64,000 nucleotides of DNA from Tragulus kanchil (GCA_022376925.1 JAIOJX010000025.1:6975141-7039140), one strand, 5' to 3'. Shown: positions 23,998 to 36,099, counted from the first letter of the stretch. Notes: generated by a model from the letters alone, not told the origin. Made by a program: numbers and translations.

Positions 23998-24270
23998 TAG
24001 TGGCCGACAGTAAAGAATGAGCCTCCAATGCAGAAAACTTGGGTTTGATACTTGGGTTGGGAAGTGACACAGTGGTAAAAGAATCTGCCAGCCAGTGTAG
24101 GAGACTCAAGAGACATGGGTTCAATCCCTGGGTTGGGAAGATTCCCTAGAGGGGGAAATGGCAACCCACTGCAATACTCTTTCCTGGAAAATTTCATGGA
24201 CAGAGGAGCCTGGAAGGCAACACTCCATGGGATCACAAAGTCAGACACGACTGAGGGAATGAACACACAC
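23998..24270 (+). mobile_element. Bov-tA SINE with two tandem head segments
   Basis: A complete Bov-tA (about 24064-24270) is preceded by a second partial tRNA-like head (23998-24063, containing GGTTTGATACTTGGGTTGGGAAG, echoing GGTTCAATCCCTGGGTTGGGAAG at 24118-24140). The flanks CCCCTGCTTA (about 23980) and TCCCTGCTTA (24522-24531, after the next SINE) may be a diverged target-site duplication. Confidence 0.7.
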
Positions 24271-24284
24271 AAAAATCCCTGCTT

Positions 24285-24516
24285 GGGCTTCCCTGGTAGT
24301 CCAGTGGGTAAAGAGTCTGCCTTGCAGTGCAAGGGGTGCCAGTTTGATTCCTGGCCTGGGAAGATCCCACATGCCGAGGAATGGCTGGGCTGGCATGTCT
24401 AATTATGAGCCAGCACTCTGAAGCGCATGTGCCTAGAGTCAGTGCTCTGCAACGAGAAAGGCTACTGCGATGGGGGGCCCACACATGCCAAAGAATAAAA
24501 ATGGATGAGGAAAAAA
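24285..24516 (+). mobile_element. tRNA-derived SINE (CHR/SINE2 type) with perfect TSD
   Basis: Starts GGGCTTCCCTGGTAGTCCAG and ends in poly(A). It is flanked by the perfect 14-base duplication AAAAATCCCTGCTT at 24271-24284 and 24517-24530. Inserted at the 3' edge of the preceding Bov-tA. Confidence 0.92.
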
Positions 24517-24530
24517 AAAAATCCCTGCTT

Positions 24531-25047
24531 ACTGTGTGTATAAAACCCTTGTCCTAACTTGACCAAATGTTCTTGGAGAACCTATTTGGTTTTATTGTTG
24601 GCTTTTGTTTTGGTTTTTTGTTGTTGTTGTTTTTGGAGTGGGAGGAGGTTTAGCAGCTTACAAAAGCACCAGTTTACTGTTTCACAACTTCTATAGGTAT
24701 GAAGCTTGACATGGCATGGCTAGATTTTCTTCTTTGGGTCTCACCAGAGTAAACTCCAAGTACACTTGAGCCTTCAACATGTGGGAAAGACGGGTTAGGG
24801 ACACCAACTCCCTTCTGCCACCCTGCAAGCAGCTGAAAATCTACATAAAATCTTTCTGTCTGCTCCCCAACAACATGGAGAGAACCTATTTGTATTACAA
24901 AGGTTTGAAAGCTGAAAGAAAAAGCAACACTGAGCCACAACTGAAACTTTAACAACTGAATGAAATGTTCTAAATAACAGAAACTATATACGCTGGTGTT
25001 CCCTGAATCAACATAATAATGTATGAGAACAAGCTGAGTTAACCTGT
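24531..25047. other. Unassigned sequence
   Basis: Contains a T/G-rich stretch at 24590-24645. No recognisable repeat or convincing coding frame. Confidence 0.4.
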
Positions 25048-27292
25048 ATGTAACTTATATGAAGTCCACAAATGAATCAGTACCCACACAGTAAGTTCAG
25101 TCCTTGCAAGAAGTCATGTCCAGAGAAGCAGTGTAGACCAGAAGCATCCTAAATGGAATTCACATTTTCTACATGCATCTAAGAACATAAAGTGACACTG
25201 AATTTATAACTCACAAGAATACTCATCACTCATTTCCTCCCATCTCCACATCTGTCATTCCACACACGTTCCACAACCTCTCAAACCAAACCCCAACACA
25301 TTCTCTAATCTCTGCCTGTGGCTCTTTAAAAATCTCTGCTATTTTCCTTGGTCCTTTCAGATATTCCCATCCTTCTCCCCACCTCATTTTCCTCAGTCTG
25401 CTTCACAAGCCCAGAGTTTGGCCGGCACAGGCAAAATTTTTCTGGAGAGCAGGCAGGAAAAGGCAAGGAGGAAGGCAATCTAGAAGCACAAAAATTAATA
25501 AATCTTCTCCCTATCACACTGCCAATGTTCAGTTACAATTTCAAAGATGAGTCAGAAACTGACAGACAAAATTGATGTTAACTGCTACCACGTATTTAGG
25601 TACCTTTTAGTTTAGTTTCCCTGGATATAGGAATCATGTCTTTTTGTTCCAGCAGCCATCACATCTCAAAGGCCTCAAATACAGGAGCTATAAAATAGAG
25701 ACACACTAGTGAATAAGACAATTTGAGCAGTTTGAAGGTTAGCAAAGAAATTTCCTCAAGTAACACAGCTTTGGGGCATCTGACCTTGTCAGTTAATTTC
25801 TTGAAGAACGTCAGCTCCTGCCTTTCCTAGATCCTTACAGATGAAGTTCCTGCTTTAAAAAATGAGAATATCTAAATCCTAAACCCATCCATGATTAGAT
25901 TAATCTTGTTGGTATAGCCTATATCACATGGTAAGCCTGGAGGAAACCTTAAACCCAGCCTCCTTACTCACCATCACGATGGTCGGTTTGTGTACTAAAC
26001 ATCATGGATGCTTGGGGTGTCTTGTTTTAAAAATGCTGATAAAGATGAATATTGGAAAACTTTGTTCTTAGGTTTCAAACAACAGTATTCCATTAGGCTG
26101 ACCTCTCAGAAGCAACTTACACGCTATTTTATTCTATTTTATTCCAGAAAATCAAAAACAAAGTTCAACATTAGGCTGACCTCTCGTTAACCATGTAACT
26201 TATATGAAGTCCTAAATGGTTCAGTCCTTGCAAGAAGTCATGTCCAGAGAAGCAGTGTAGACCAGAAGCATCCTAAATGGAATTCACATTTTCTACATGC
26301 ATCTAAGAACATAAAGTGACACTGAATTTATAACTCACAAGAATACTCATCACTCATTTCCTCCCATCTCCACATCTGTCATTCCACACACGTTCCACAA
26401 CCTCTCAAACCAAACCCCAACACATTCTCTAATCTCTGCCTGTGGCTCTTTAAAAATCTCTGCTATTTTCCTTGGTCCTTTCAGATATTCCCATCCTTCT
26501 CCCCACCTCATTTTCCTCAGTCTGCTTCACAAGCCCAGAGTTTGGCCGGCACAGGCAAAATTTTTCTGGAGAGCAGGCAGGAAAAGGCAAGGAGGAAGGC
26601 AATCTAGAAGCACAAAAATTAATAAATCTTCTCCCTATCACACTGCCAATGTTCAGTTACAATTTCAAAGATGAGTCAGAAACTGACAGACAAAATTGAT
26701 GTTAACTGCTACCACGTATTTAGGTACCTTTTAGTTTAGTTTCCCTGGATATAGGAATCATGTCTTTTTGTTCCAGCAGCCATCACATCTCAAAGGCCTC
26801 AAATACAGGAGCTATAAAATAGAGACACACTAGTGAATAAGACAATTTGAGCAGTTTGAAGGTTAGCAAAGAAATTTCCTCAAGTAACACAGCTTTGGGG
26901 CATCTGACCTTGTCAGTTAATTTCTTGAAGAACGTCAGCTCCTGCCTTTCCTAGATCCTTACAGATGAAGTTCCTGCTTTAAAAAATGAGAATATCTAAA
27001 TCCTAAACCCATCCATGATTAGATTAATCTTGTTGGTATAGCCTATATCACATGGTAAGCCTGGAGGAAACCTTAAACCCAGGCTCCCTTACTCACCATC
27101 ACGATGGTCGGTTTGTGTACTAAACATCATGGATGCTTGGGGTGTCTTGTTTTAAAAATGCTGATAAAGATGAATATTGGAAAACTTTGTTCTTAGGTTT
27201 CAAACAACAGTATTCCATTAGGCTGACCTCTCAGAAGCAACTTACACGCTATTTTATTCTATTTTATTCCAGAAAATCAAAAACAAAGTTCA
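25048..27292. repeat. Tandem duplication 8 (offset 1124-1145)
   Basis: Bases 25048-26169 are repeated from 26193 to 27292. The start of the right copy lacks about 21 bases present at 25066-25095. The end of the left copy carries about 22 bases (26170-26191) that copy TTAGGCTGACCTCTC from 26095 rather than the true continuation (AAAATACATTAG at 27293). The unit content is unassigned. Confidence 0.9.
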
Positions 27293-28052
27293 AAAATACA
27301 TTAGTACACTTTTGGCTTGACCTAAGTCAGCATGTGCCCAACTCTAATTCAGCCTATTTTGAGTGATTCCCTTTGGAGAATCTTAAAGATTGAAAAGAAA
27401 GACCTCAGACTAACCACATCAATTAAAATTCTCTTTTGCTTGGAAACCAGGTGATAATGAATAGCATGCATCTCCAAGGGGCCAACATGTACAAAGAATA
27501 ACATGTACAAAGGATAGCGAATGGTCTATGAGTAATATAAATTCACAAAGACTGTTCAATTAAAGTGTCTGAATTTAAGAAGTCTCCTCAATGTTAAAAT
27601 CAAAGGCTACAGTAGTGGTTTTTATATATTGGTGGATCCTTCTTAGGAAACAAAAATCATACACATTAACAGAATTCAATAGAAGGAATTAAACCAAGTA
27701 AAAGAATTTTTAACTGGAAAACTAAAAATTCAACACAAATTAAAGAACAGTAAAGCATCATGAAACTAATTCCCAGAGGAAGCAGCAATTGGATACCACC
27801 TCTGAGGTTAGGACAACAAGAGGAAGAGGATGGAACTATGAAAATGAGAACTCCAAACAAGAATCGCCATGGAGATGATAAATCTCTGCAGAAAGGACAC
27901 TCCTCAGCAGAACCAGGTGTCTGAATGTGGAGGAGGGGCTCCCCACAGAGCAGGGATGTCATCAGAGCTGGTGATGTCCAAGAAGGACATAAGGAAACCT
28001 AATCCTACAAAGGTGGGAAAATCTGCAAATGAAATGCAATTGCTTCCTTAAG
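27293..28052. other. Unassigned sequence
   Basis: No recognisable repeat, coding frame or RNA gene. Confidence 0.4.
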
Positions 28053-28064
28053 AATGAAGTCCCA

Positions 28065-28331
28065 TCATGGCAACGAAATAGGGAGGGGGAAGCATGGAGG
28101 AAGTAACAAGGAAACCTATAGTGTTATGTGTGGAAAAGATAGCTAGTGTCATAGTGCTAAGGGAATAGGAGTGCTTACAATGGCTTGGGGCGAGGGTCTG
28201 GAGGGGTCGGATGGGGGGATCTGGGCGGGTGGGGACCATGGATATGCATATGACTGATCTGGGAACATACATGTCTGTGAACAACAAAACTCTGTAAAAC
28301 CTTTAAAATAAAGAATAAAAAAAAAAAAAAA
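28065..28331 (+). mobile_element. Young L1, 3' UTR only (severely 5' truncated)
   Basis: Matches the 3' UTR of the L1 at 41003-51219 (corresponding to about 50955-51205), ending AATAAAGAAT plus poly(A). Flanked by the perfect 12-base duplication AATGAAGTCCCA at 28053-28064 and 28332-28343. Confidence 0.92.
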
Positions 28332-28343
28332 AATGAAGTCCCA

Positions 28344-29198
28344 CTGTCAGAATGAAGAAAGGAGAGACCTGAGATATTGACAAGAACCCAAACTGCCAAA
28401 AAAACAAAAGGGAAGAACCTCCTTTCTTCTTTCTTCTCCAGTTTTGTAGTTCTCTCTAGTGCCCCCATTGTCAGCATCTAACAGAAAAAGTTCCTGGTAA
28501 GGAAATCCTACTTTCAGAATCCAGCCCCCACATCACAAAGCAGAGTGTAAAGGGTATATGTGGACCTGAGACACATTAGCTGCACATTTGGTCCCATCTA
28601 CCCCTCTGGTACTCAGCATCCACTCACACTTGTTCTTCATGTATTTGAACTTTCACACAAAAACAAAAAGAACTCCACGTCTGCATCTAACATGATGCAA
28701 CCATCCTTTAGACAAGTTGAAGGATCCACTCCCCAAATTTGGAAATATTAAGTCCCAACTGTCATGTATCTCTGAGCTACGTTAATTACACCTCAAATTC
28801 ATTCACAGCCATATGTAAATGTACTTTTATCTAAAGACTATGATGAAATTACCACCAATAAAACTTGAATATTCAAGATTCTAAAGAAAATTATATGTGT
28901 ATACATATACCCACATATACCCACAAGAAAGATTATATATATGTAGCTGCTGCAGACCTCACTTCATCCTTGGTTGGTATTTATAACCCCTTTCTATATC
29001 CCATTTATGTTTTGTCTTCAGGTGCCCAGCTGCTCAGGATTCTCTACCTTACATGAGGAACCAAAACTTCATTTCTAAAGGCTCTAAATCTCTAGTTAGA
29101 TGTCCTATCTTTTTTTTTTTCCTATTAACTTTTGCTCCTGAACAGGAAGTATCAAGAAAACTCCAAAGAATTTCCTGGGTTCCAAACATACTTCTCTG
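28344..29198. other. Unassigned sequence
   Basis: No confidently recognised repeat. A TA/CA-rich patch lies around 28900-28945 and a T run at 29111-29120. Confidence 0.4.
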
Positions 29199-29535
29199 AT
29201 ATAGTTTGAATGTTCATGCCCCTCCAAAAGTCATGTTGAAAACCTAAATGCTCAAGGTAACGGTATGAAGAGGTAGGGCCTTTGAAAGGCCATCAAGTAA
29301 TGAGAGTGGAGCCCTCACAGATAGGATTAAAGCCTTTTGACTCCAGAGAGATCTTTTGCCCTTCCACCATATGGAATGTCGACTACAACAAGAACTCTGC
29401 AACCCTGGAGGGTGCTTACCTGACCTTATCTGAGACACATCCTGATCTCAAGACTTTCAGCAGCCGAAACTGTGGGGCATAAGTTCTGTTCTTTATAAAC
29501 TATCAGACCAAACAGACCAAGATATCTTCGTTGCC
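29199..29535 (+). mobile_element. MaLR-type (MLT1/MST-like) LTR
   Basis: Begins TGATATAGTTTGAATGTTCATGCCCC and contains the typical GGTAGGGCCTTTGAAAGG, GTGGAGCCCTCAC and CCCTTCCACCATATGG blocks and the end AACTGTGGGGCATAAGTTCTG. These order the element on the plus strand. A solo, diverged LTR; subfamily not assigned. Confidence 0.75.
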
Positions 29536-30338
29536 ACAATTGTATAGGAGGAACCCAGTCTTCCACTGGAAATCAGGGCCGAGTAGTACAGTAACCTCCT
29601 TCTTGATCTGTTAGTTCAATGACATGAGGACTCAAGTGGCCGTCTCAACTCTTAGTTCAATAGAACCACTGTAATATGAAGGACACCTTAAGATTCTTAT
29701 TAATAAAGAACTTGGGATAAAATGTTACTTTGGTATTTCCCTATATGGAATTTCAAAATAATTTAGGGACTGCATGGTCAAATAGTTTATTTTTAACTTA
29801 AATCCAATCAAATAAATGTATTAAAATATATTTAAAAACAGAACCATTGTGGTATTCCCCCTCAGAAACCAAGGCCACCAAATCATTTAAATTCACAAGG
29901 AATTCTTCATGAAGTCATAGGTATGGCAGAAAAAGACAATACAGCAGCAGTTGGTGCTGAAGGAGCCTGAGGTACTTGCTCATGCAACTGCCTTGTTGTT
30001 TCTTTTAGCACAAGTTCAGCTCAATTTCTTACTTACCATTTCCATTTGATAATTGGTTGCTGTAGGTTATATCTAAATGGATGGCTCAATGGCTCAGAGA
30101 ATACTTGGTTTCTGATTGGAATCGAGTGTCTAGGTCACCTAGCCACTTGACGTCCAATGATTAAACATTCAGTCTCTACTGAGGCCTCGTAGCAAACCTG
30201 GACCTGTTTCTCAAAAGAAAATATGGGTTTGCTCAAAAGCTCTGTATTATCTGCCCTATAATTGTCCCATTAGTGCTTGCCAGAGCCTTTGCAGTGCACA
30301 CCTAGACTCCAAAGACTTTTCAAGTACCATTAGATCAT

Positions 30339-32578
30339 AAAGACTAAGTGAAAAAGAAGTTTTCATTGCCACTGGGACTTACTGCAGAGCCTTCTCTTGC
30401 TGTTTGAATCAGTTCAAACTAGAAGCCTACAAGTTACTCAACAGAAGGCATCAAACACTCAGTTATGATACATGTGCCTCCCAAATCCAAAGAGGCCTAC
30501 CTAACATTGTGCCTCTTTTTGTTATCAAGTGGTCAAAGTGCAGCAACTCGTCTTTTTCCTGGTGTCTTTTCACCTCTGCTGATATTTAAGAAATTTCACC
30601 GACTTGGTTTTGTGGTTCTCTAAATTTTCATTCTTTTTCATTTGTCTTACTAAGGCATCTAAATAACTTGCTATTTCCTGTTCATCAGAGACAATAAGTA
30701 AGCATAATATTATCAATGTATCACTTCTACTATCAATGGAGAAACATGATGTTTAAAATGTCAAAGTTATCTCTGTGGGAGATATTATGACAGAAAACAA
30801 GAAAATTAATGTAGCCCTGAGGTAGGACCATGAACATGTATTGTAAGTCCTCCTATGCAAGAGCAAACTAGTTTTGTGGTTCTTGCAAATTAACAGGGGT
30901 TGAGAGGGCATTTTCCAGGTCAATAGCTGCACACTAGATGCCAGGTTGTGATTTTCTTTACTGATTTGCTTCAGTAAATATGTTACATCTTGAGCAACAG
31001 CTGCAATTAAAGTCAACACCTGATTAAATGTGTGATATTCCATGGGCATTCTTCAAGATACATCCCCAAACAAGCAAATTAAATACAGACACAACTAACA
31101 TCAATACACCTGCATCTTCCAAGTCCTTGATAGTGGCAACAATCCCTGCAATTTCTCCAGAAAAGCGGTATTGAGTTTATCACCCTGACAGGAAGGCGAA
31201 GTCCTAGGTCCATCCACACAACCCTTCCTACCTAATGTCTTTACTTCAGAAGTCAGAGAAGCTGTGTGATGATGCTCCCCATTGGCAAGCCTATCTTTTC
31301 AAAGGAAGCAGTCAGAAACTTCCGAGATAACAGGAGTTTGAAGGTCTAACCAGCCCATAAGTGATCTAAATTTAGGCTAAAATCACCCATCTGCCCTACT
31401 TTGATTAGTGGACCACAGCAGCATTTTGTTCTCCTGGCTTAGCATCAATTCAAAGCCAAAGACTAAGTTTGAAAAAAGAAGTTTTCATTGCCACTGGGAC
31501 TTACTGCAGAGCCTTCTCTTGCTGTTTGAATCAGTTCAAACTAGAAGCCTACAAGTTACTCAACAGAAGGCATCAAACACTCAGTTATGATACATGTGCC
31601 TCCCAAATCCAAAGAGGCCTACCTAACATTGTGCCTCTTTTTGTTATCAAGTGGTCAAAGTGCAGCAACTCGTCTTTTTCCTGGTGTCTTTTCACCTCTG
31701 CTGATATTTAAGAAATTTCACCGACTTGGTTTTGTGGTTCTCTAAATTTTCATTCTTTTTCATTTGTCTTACTAAGGCATCTAAATAACTTGCTATTTCC
31801 TGTTCATCAGAGACAATAAGTAAGCATAATATTATCAATGTATCACTTCTACTATCAATGGAGAAACATGATGTTTAAAATGTCAAAGTTATCTCTGTGG
31901 GAGATATTATGACAGAAAACAAGAAAATTAATGTAGCCCTGAGGTAGGACCATGAACATGTATTGTAAGTCCTCCTATGCAAGAGCAAACTAGTTTTGTG
32001 GTTCTTGCAAATTAACAGGGGGAGAGAGGGCATTTTCCAGGTCAATAGCTGCACACTAGATGCCAGGTTGTGATTTTCTTTACTGATTTGCTTCAGTAAA
32101 TATGTTACATCTTGAGCAACAGCTGCAATTAAAGTCAACACCTGATTAAATGTGTGATATTCCATGGGCATTCTTCAAGATACATCCCCAAACAAGCAAA
32201 TTAAATACAGACACAACTAACATCAATACACCTGCATCTTCCAAGTCCTTGATAGTGGCAACAATCCCTGCAATTTCTCCAGAAAAGCGGTATTGAGTTT
32301 ATCACCCTGACAGGAAGGCGAAGTCCTAGGTCCATCCACACAACCCTTCCTACCTAATGTCTTTACTTCAGAAGTCAGAGAAGCTGTGTGATGATGCTCC
32401 CCATTGGCAAGCCTATCTTTTCAAAGGAAGCAGTCAGAAACTTCCGAGATAACAGGAGTTTGAAGGTCTAACCAGCCCATAAGTGATCTAAATTTAGGCT
32501 AAAATCACCCATCTGCCCTACTTTGATTAGTGGACCACAGCAGCATTTTTGTTCTCCTGGACTTAGCATCAATTCAAA
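30339..32578. repeat. Tandem duplication 9 (offset 1119-1122)
   Basis: Bases 30339-31458 are repeated at 31459-32578. Near its end the left copy has a shorter T run and a missing A (TTTTGTTCTCCTGGCTTAG versus TTTTTGTTCTCCTGGACTTAG). An internal difference GGGGTTGAGAGG/GGGGGAGAGAGG occurs at 30896/32018. Confidence 0.9.
30753..31049 (-). pseudogene. ERVL-like pol reverse transcriptase remnant
   Basis: A 98-codon open stretch on the minus strand, resembling in order the segment before the first reverse-transcriptase motifs and the region around the first catalytic Asp in ERVL pol. The expected catalytic context is not preserved. A duplicate lies at 31875-32171, differing by one residue (Gln/Leu). 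Short, damaged and flanked by breaks, so a fossil. Confidence 0.5.
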
Positions 32579-32710
32579 GCCAATGTGTAGTAATCCTTCA
32601 AAACTCTGGTATCTCCTCATTCCCAGTATTCACTCACTCTAGTAAAATGCTACAGTTCCCTCTGGAGAAAACTTTTCAGCACGTGAAAAATTTTTCTGAC
32701 ATTACATTAT

Positions 32711-33422
32711 AGTTCAAAAACATAAGGGTTTTTCTGTGAAAGCATTTATGGTAGATTAAAAAGATAATAAAAATATTCATTTTCATCCACTCTGAAAATA
32801 TTAAGTTTACAAGACCTTGTTAAAGCTCACATAAAGTACCTTTAAGAATCTTACAATTTAGTAAACAGAAAAGGAAATAATTTTATTTCATATAATTTCA
32901 CACTATGATAAATTCAACACAAGGAATAAACAACATGATAGACATATTGGAAGGAGATTCAAGGCCGGGGATGGGTGGATGACCAAGGCCAATCTAAAAA
33001 CATGAAATTGAAATTAAAACCCGAAGAAAACAATGGAACTAAACATGACAAGCCAAGAGAATAGCTCTCCAGGCAGAAAAGAAAAATCCTGGAGGCGAGC
33101 TTGAGACAAAAATGGCTGAATCACCCTGAGCCAAACCGAACTTGGGGAGACAAGCTGAAACCAAGTCGCAAGTCTTTTTTAAGCGAGGAATTTGTATCGA
33201 AACAGTGAGTTCTACTATAACACAACACACATATTTAAAAGATAAAACACCACAGTGCTATGCCAAATCCTACAACAAAAACCACAGGACATACGGGAAA
33301 ACACAGGGCTAAAGGGAAAAATACTCAAAACATTTGTGATGCTTTAAAAAATGAAAGAAACCAAATCAAGACAGCATATTTTAAACAACTGAGTACATAG
33401 ATACTACAAAATCTGTTAAAGT
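32711..33422. other. Unassigned sequence
   Basis: No recognisable repeat or convincing coding frame. Confidence 0.4.
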
Positions 33423-33426
33423 TTAC

Positions 33427-33560
33427 CTTAAAAAGTCCTGAAATTCGCGGGTAGAAGCGGGAGTCTGAAGAGCGGCAACTCCACTTTCTCCTGCAATGAC
33501 GGAGGGGCGTTTTCTAGAACCCAGGAGAAGCCGTGCGCAGGTGGGGCTTATAACCCTCCC
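33427..33560 (-). promoter_or_regulatory. Possible minus-strand promoter and first exon (speculative)
   Basis: A locally CpG-richer patch. On the minus strand a TATA-like TTATAAG lies at about 33548-33554, followed about 120 bases downstream by a good splice-donor context TTTTTAAG|GTAAAC, with GT at about 33425-33426. This would make a short 5' exon. A 75-codon frame (33423-33650) crosses it, but it starts upstream of the TATA-like box, so coding is not implied. No gene identity can be given. Confidence 0.25.
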
Positions 33561-33650
33561 TGAGCTCAGGAAGCTGCTGGGTGTTGGAGATGCAGGCAGG
33601 TGTGCCTTGTTCACCAGGGGCGGTTCCTCCATTCTATGGGTGTTTTTCAT

Positions 33651-34255
33651 GCATAAGCAAATGTGAAACTTATATTATGCTCAAAATTGTTCCTTCACGC
33701 AGCAGTCATAGCAGCGTGACTGTATTTTGATTGTAGGGGCAGCCATGGGGAGGTCTTGAAATAGCAAAGTAGCATGATGGGATTGAGTTCTTTAAAAGCT
33801 TTCCCTGGCAGGTCTGTGGTTTGGGAAAGACTGAGAGAGGGGTAGGTTGGAGAGAAGTGGTCTTGTGGGAACGACAAGACGGCAGATGCAGTTTTGCTTT
33901 CAGTCCTCAGTGGAAAGGTCAGAGCTAGAGATACAACCAGCATCTGGAGAGTATTTATATAATGAGACTACAGGAGCTAAGCCAGGAGGGTGGCAGCCCA
34001 GGCCTTTCTCCTCACTGAGAGGATGAATTAAAGATACTATACAAACTCATTGTTGTTCTGATAGGGTGTCTGAGGTTTCTACATATTGTCACAGCGCCAG
34101 GACAAAAAGAAAAAAAGAGAGACGGAGGGTGGGAAGGGGAGAGGAGGTAGGGGAGGGGAGGAAAGGAGAGCAGAGGAGAGACTGTAAGATCCAGGTCTCT
34201 GACCTACGATGCCCTTAGGAAACCAAGCTGCAGCAAAGACAGAACTACATTACAG
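33651..34255. other. Unassigned sequence with purine-rich tract
   Basis: A strongly purine-rich stretch (GGGAGG/GAGAGG units) runs about 34106-34180. Nothing else recognised. Confidence 0.5.
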
Positions 34256-34350
34256 TATGCATGCCTGGAGAATCCCATAGGGAGCGGAGCCTGGCAGGCT
34301 ACAGTCCATGGGGTCACAGAGTCAGGCACAACTGAAGTGACAGCACGCAC
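34256..34350 (+). mobile_element. Bov-A fragment
   Basis: Carries the Bov-A end: GAGAATCCCATAGGGAGCGG, CTACAGTCCATGGGGTCAC and CACAACTGAAGTGACAGCA. About 95 bases. Confidence 0.8.
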
Positions 34351-34665
34351 ACACGCGTATTACAATGGGCCATGAACAACACAAGTTTAAACTGCAGGTC
34401 CACTTATATTTTTCAACAGTAAATACTACAGTACTATATGATCTGGTTGGTTATGTCTGCCTACAAGCCTCCTGAGAAACCAGCTATAAATTATCTACAG
34501 ATTTCTGACTTTGCAACACTATGCCCTGGTGCTGCTTAAGGGTCAGCGGTATCTCGCAAAGATCAATGCATCTATTCTACCTTTCTTCCTCTATACATAG
34601 TTATTTAACCCATTATTCAATATTTTGTGGGGCTTTGGTAGAAAGAAAACACTATTGTAGACCAA

Positions 34666-34697
<32 letters not shown>

Positions 34698-34859
34698 AAG
34701 AGAGACAGGTGAATTTTTTGTCTTTTTCTCATACATTTATCTACTTCTAAAGAAATAACTTTAGGTATTTAAAGATTCTAATAGAATGAGGAGCCAGTGC
34801 CCACTGGAATGTATCTGATGTTTTTTCTCATAACTAAAGCTACAGATTTTAAGGAGCAA
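34351..34859. other. Unassigned sequence around a microsatellite
   Basis: No gene or family-level repeat recognised apart from the microsatellite at 34667-34707. Confidence 0.4.
34667..34707. repeat. (GT)n(GA)n microsatellite
   Basis: A run of about ten GT units followed by GA units. Confidence 0.95.
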
Positions 34860-35870
34860 GACCATAAAAGTAAAATGCCATTCTTATCGCATAAAACTCC
34901 TAGAAGAAAACAGAAAAAATCTCCTTGACATGAATCTTGGCAGTGAATTTTTGATACAACACCTAAAGCAGAAGCCACAAAATCAAAAATAAACAAAGGA
35001 CCACATCAAACTAAAAGTCTCTGCATAAAGAAACAATCAACAAAATGGAAAGACAACCTTCAGAATGAGAAAAAATATTTGCAAACGATATAGCTAAGGG
35101 GTTAATATCCAAAAATATAAAAGGAATTCATACCATAGCAAAAAATAATCTTCATCCTCATCCAATTAAAATTGGGCAAAAGACGTGAACAGACTTTTTT
35201 CCAAAGATACACAAAAGGCCAGCAGGTACATGGAAAGATGTTCAGTATCACTAATCTTCAGGGAAATGCAAATGAAAACCATGATGAGATATTACTTCAT
35301 GCCTATGAGAAAAGCCATCATAAAAAAGACAAACGATAAATGCTGGCAAAGATGTGGAGAAAAGGGAACCATTGTGAAGGTTGGTGGGAATGTAAATTGG
35401 TACTGCCACTGTGGAAAACTTCCAGTGTGGAAGTACCTCAAAAAACTAAAAATAGAGCTACTATGAAAAGAGTTAGTCATTCAGGTGTGTCCAATTCTTT
35501 GAGACTCTGTGAACTGTAACATCTGACCATGCAATTCTCCAAGTAAGATGGAAAACTTCAATTTGGAAGTTCCTCAAAAAATTAAAAACAGAGCTACTCT
35601 ATCATCCAGCAAGTATACCTCTGGGAATATATTTAAAGGGGAAAAAAGCACTAAGTCAAAAGTTATGCACAGTTATGTACATAGAAACATTATTTACAAT
35701 AGCCAAGACATGGAAACAACCTAGGTGGATGGATGAATATAGAAATTCTGGTATATTGACATAGATATATATCCTGCCATTTGCAACAGCGTGGATGGAT
35801 TTTGAAGGCATAATGCTAAGTGAAATAAGTCAGACAAAGAAAGACTAATACTGTATGATCTCACTTATAT
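34860..35870 (+). mobile_element. Old L1 ORF2 C-terminal region and 3' end
   Basis: Diverged L1: the ORF2 C-terminal Cys-rich segment lies around 35330-35400 (AAATGCTGGCAAAGATGTGG), followed by the ATAGCCAAGACATGGAAACAACC block at 35698. A Bov-tA fragment sits at 35466-35550. The longest open stretch is 35185-35466 (93 codons). Confidence 0.75.
35466..35550 (-). mobile_element. Bov-tA fragment, antisense, between diverged direct repeats
   Basis: GTTAGTCATTCAGGTGTGTCC and GAACTGTAAC resemble the antisense Bov-A end. It is flanked by two ~53-base L1-derived direct repeats (35411-35463 and 35551-35604) that differ at roughly ten positions. Confidence 0.55.
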
Positions 35871-36088
35871 GCGCCGGTTCAATCCCTGGCCTGGGAAGAT
35901 CCCACAAGCAGTGGAGCGGCTGAACCGATGTGTCCAACTACCAAGTCAGAGCTCTGGAGCACATGTGCCTGGAGCCAGTGCTCTGCGACGAGAGAGGCCA
36001 GTGCAATTGGAGGCCCACACAGGCCAAAGAACAAAGATGGATGGAAATAAATAAATGAAAGATCAATAGAAGTGACCAAAAAAAAAAA
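35871..36088 (+). mobile_element. tRNA-derived SINE (CHR/SINE2 type), 5' truncated
   Basis: Starts at GCGCCGGTTCAATCCCTGG, so the first ~50 bases of the family are missing, and ends in poly(A). Flanked by the perfect ten-base duplication TCACTTATAT at 35861-35870 and 36089-36098. Confidence 0.88.
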
Positions 36089-36099
36089 TCACTTATATA

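Larger units (their letters stand above)
29540..32710 (-). mobile_element. ERVL-like internal (pol) relic, antisense
   Basis: On the minus strand the sequence from about 32710 down to 30700 resembles the protease to reverse-transcriptase part of an ERVL-class endogenous retrovirus. Lower coordinates (to about 29540) may hold the downstream pol part, with less support. It has many stops and frameshifts and lost its catalytic regions long ago. Length is inflated by tandem duplication 9. It runs opposite to the neighbouring MaLR LTR, so the two need not belong together. Confidence 0.55.

Noticed and set aside
33423..33650. A 75-codon protein-coding gene on the minus strand
   Set aside because: The frame starts upstream of the TATA-like box and its stop is in the presumed intron; kept only as a possible non-coding first exon.
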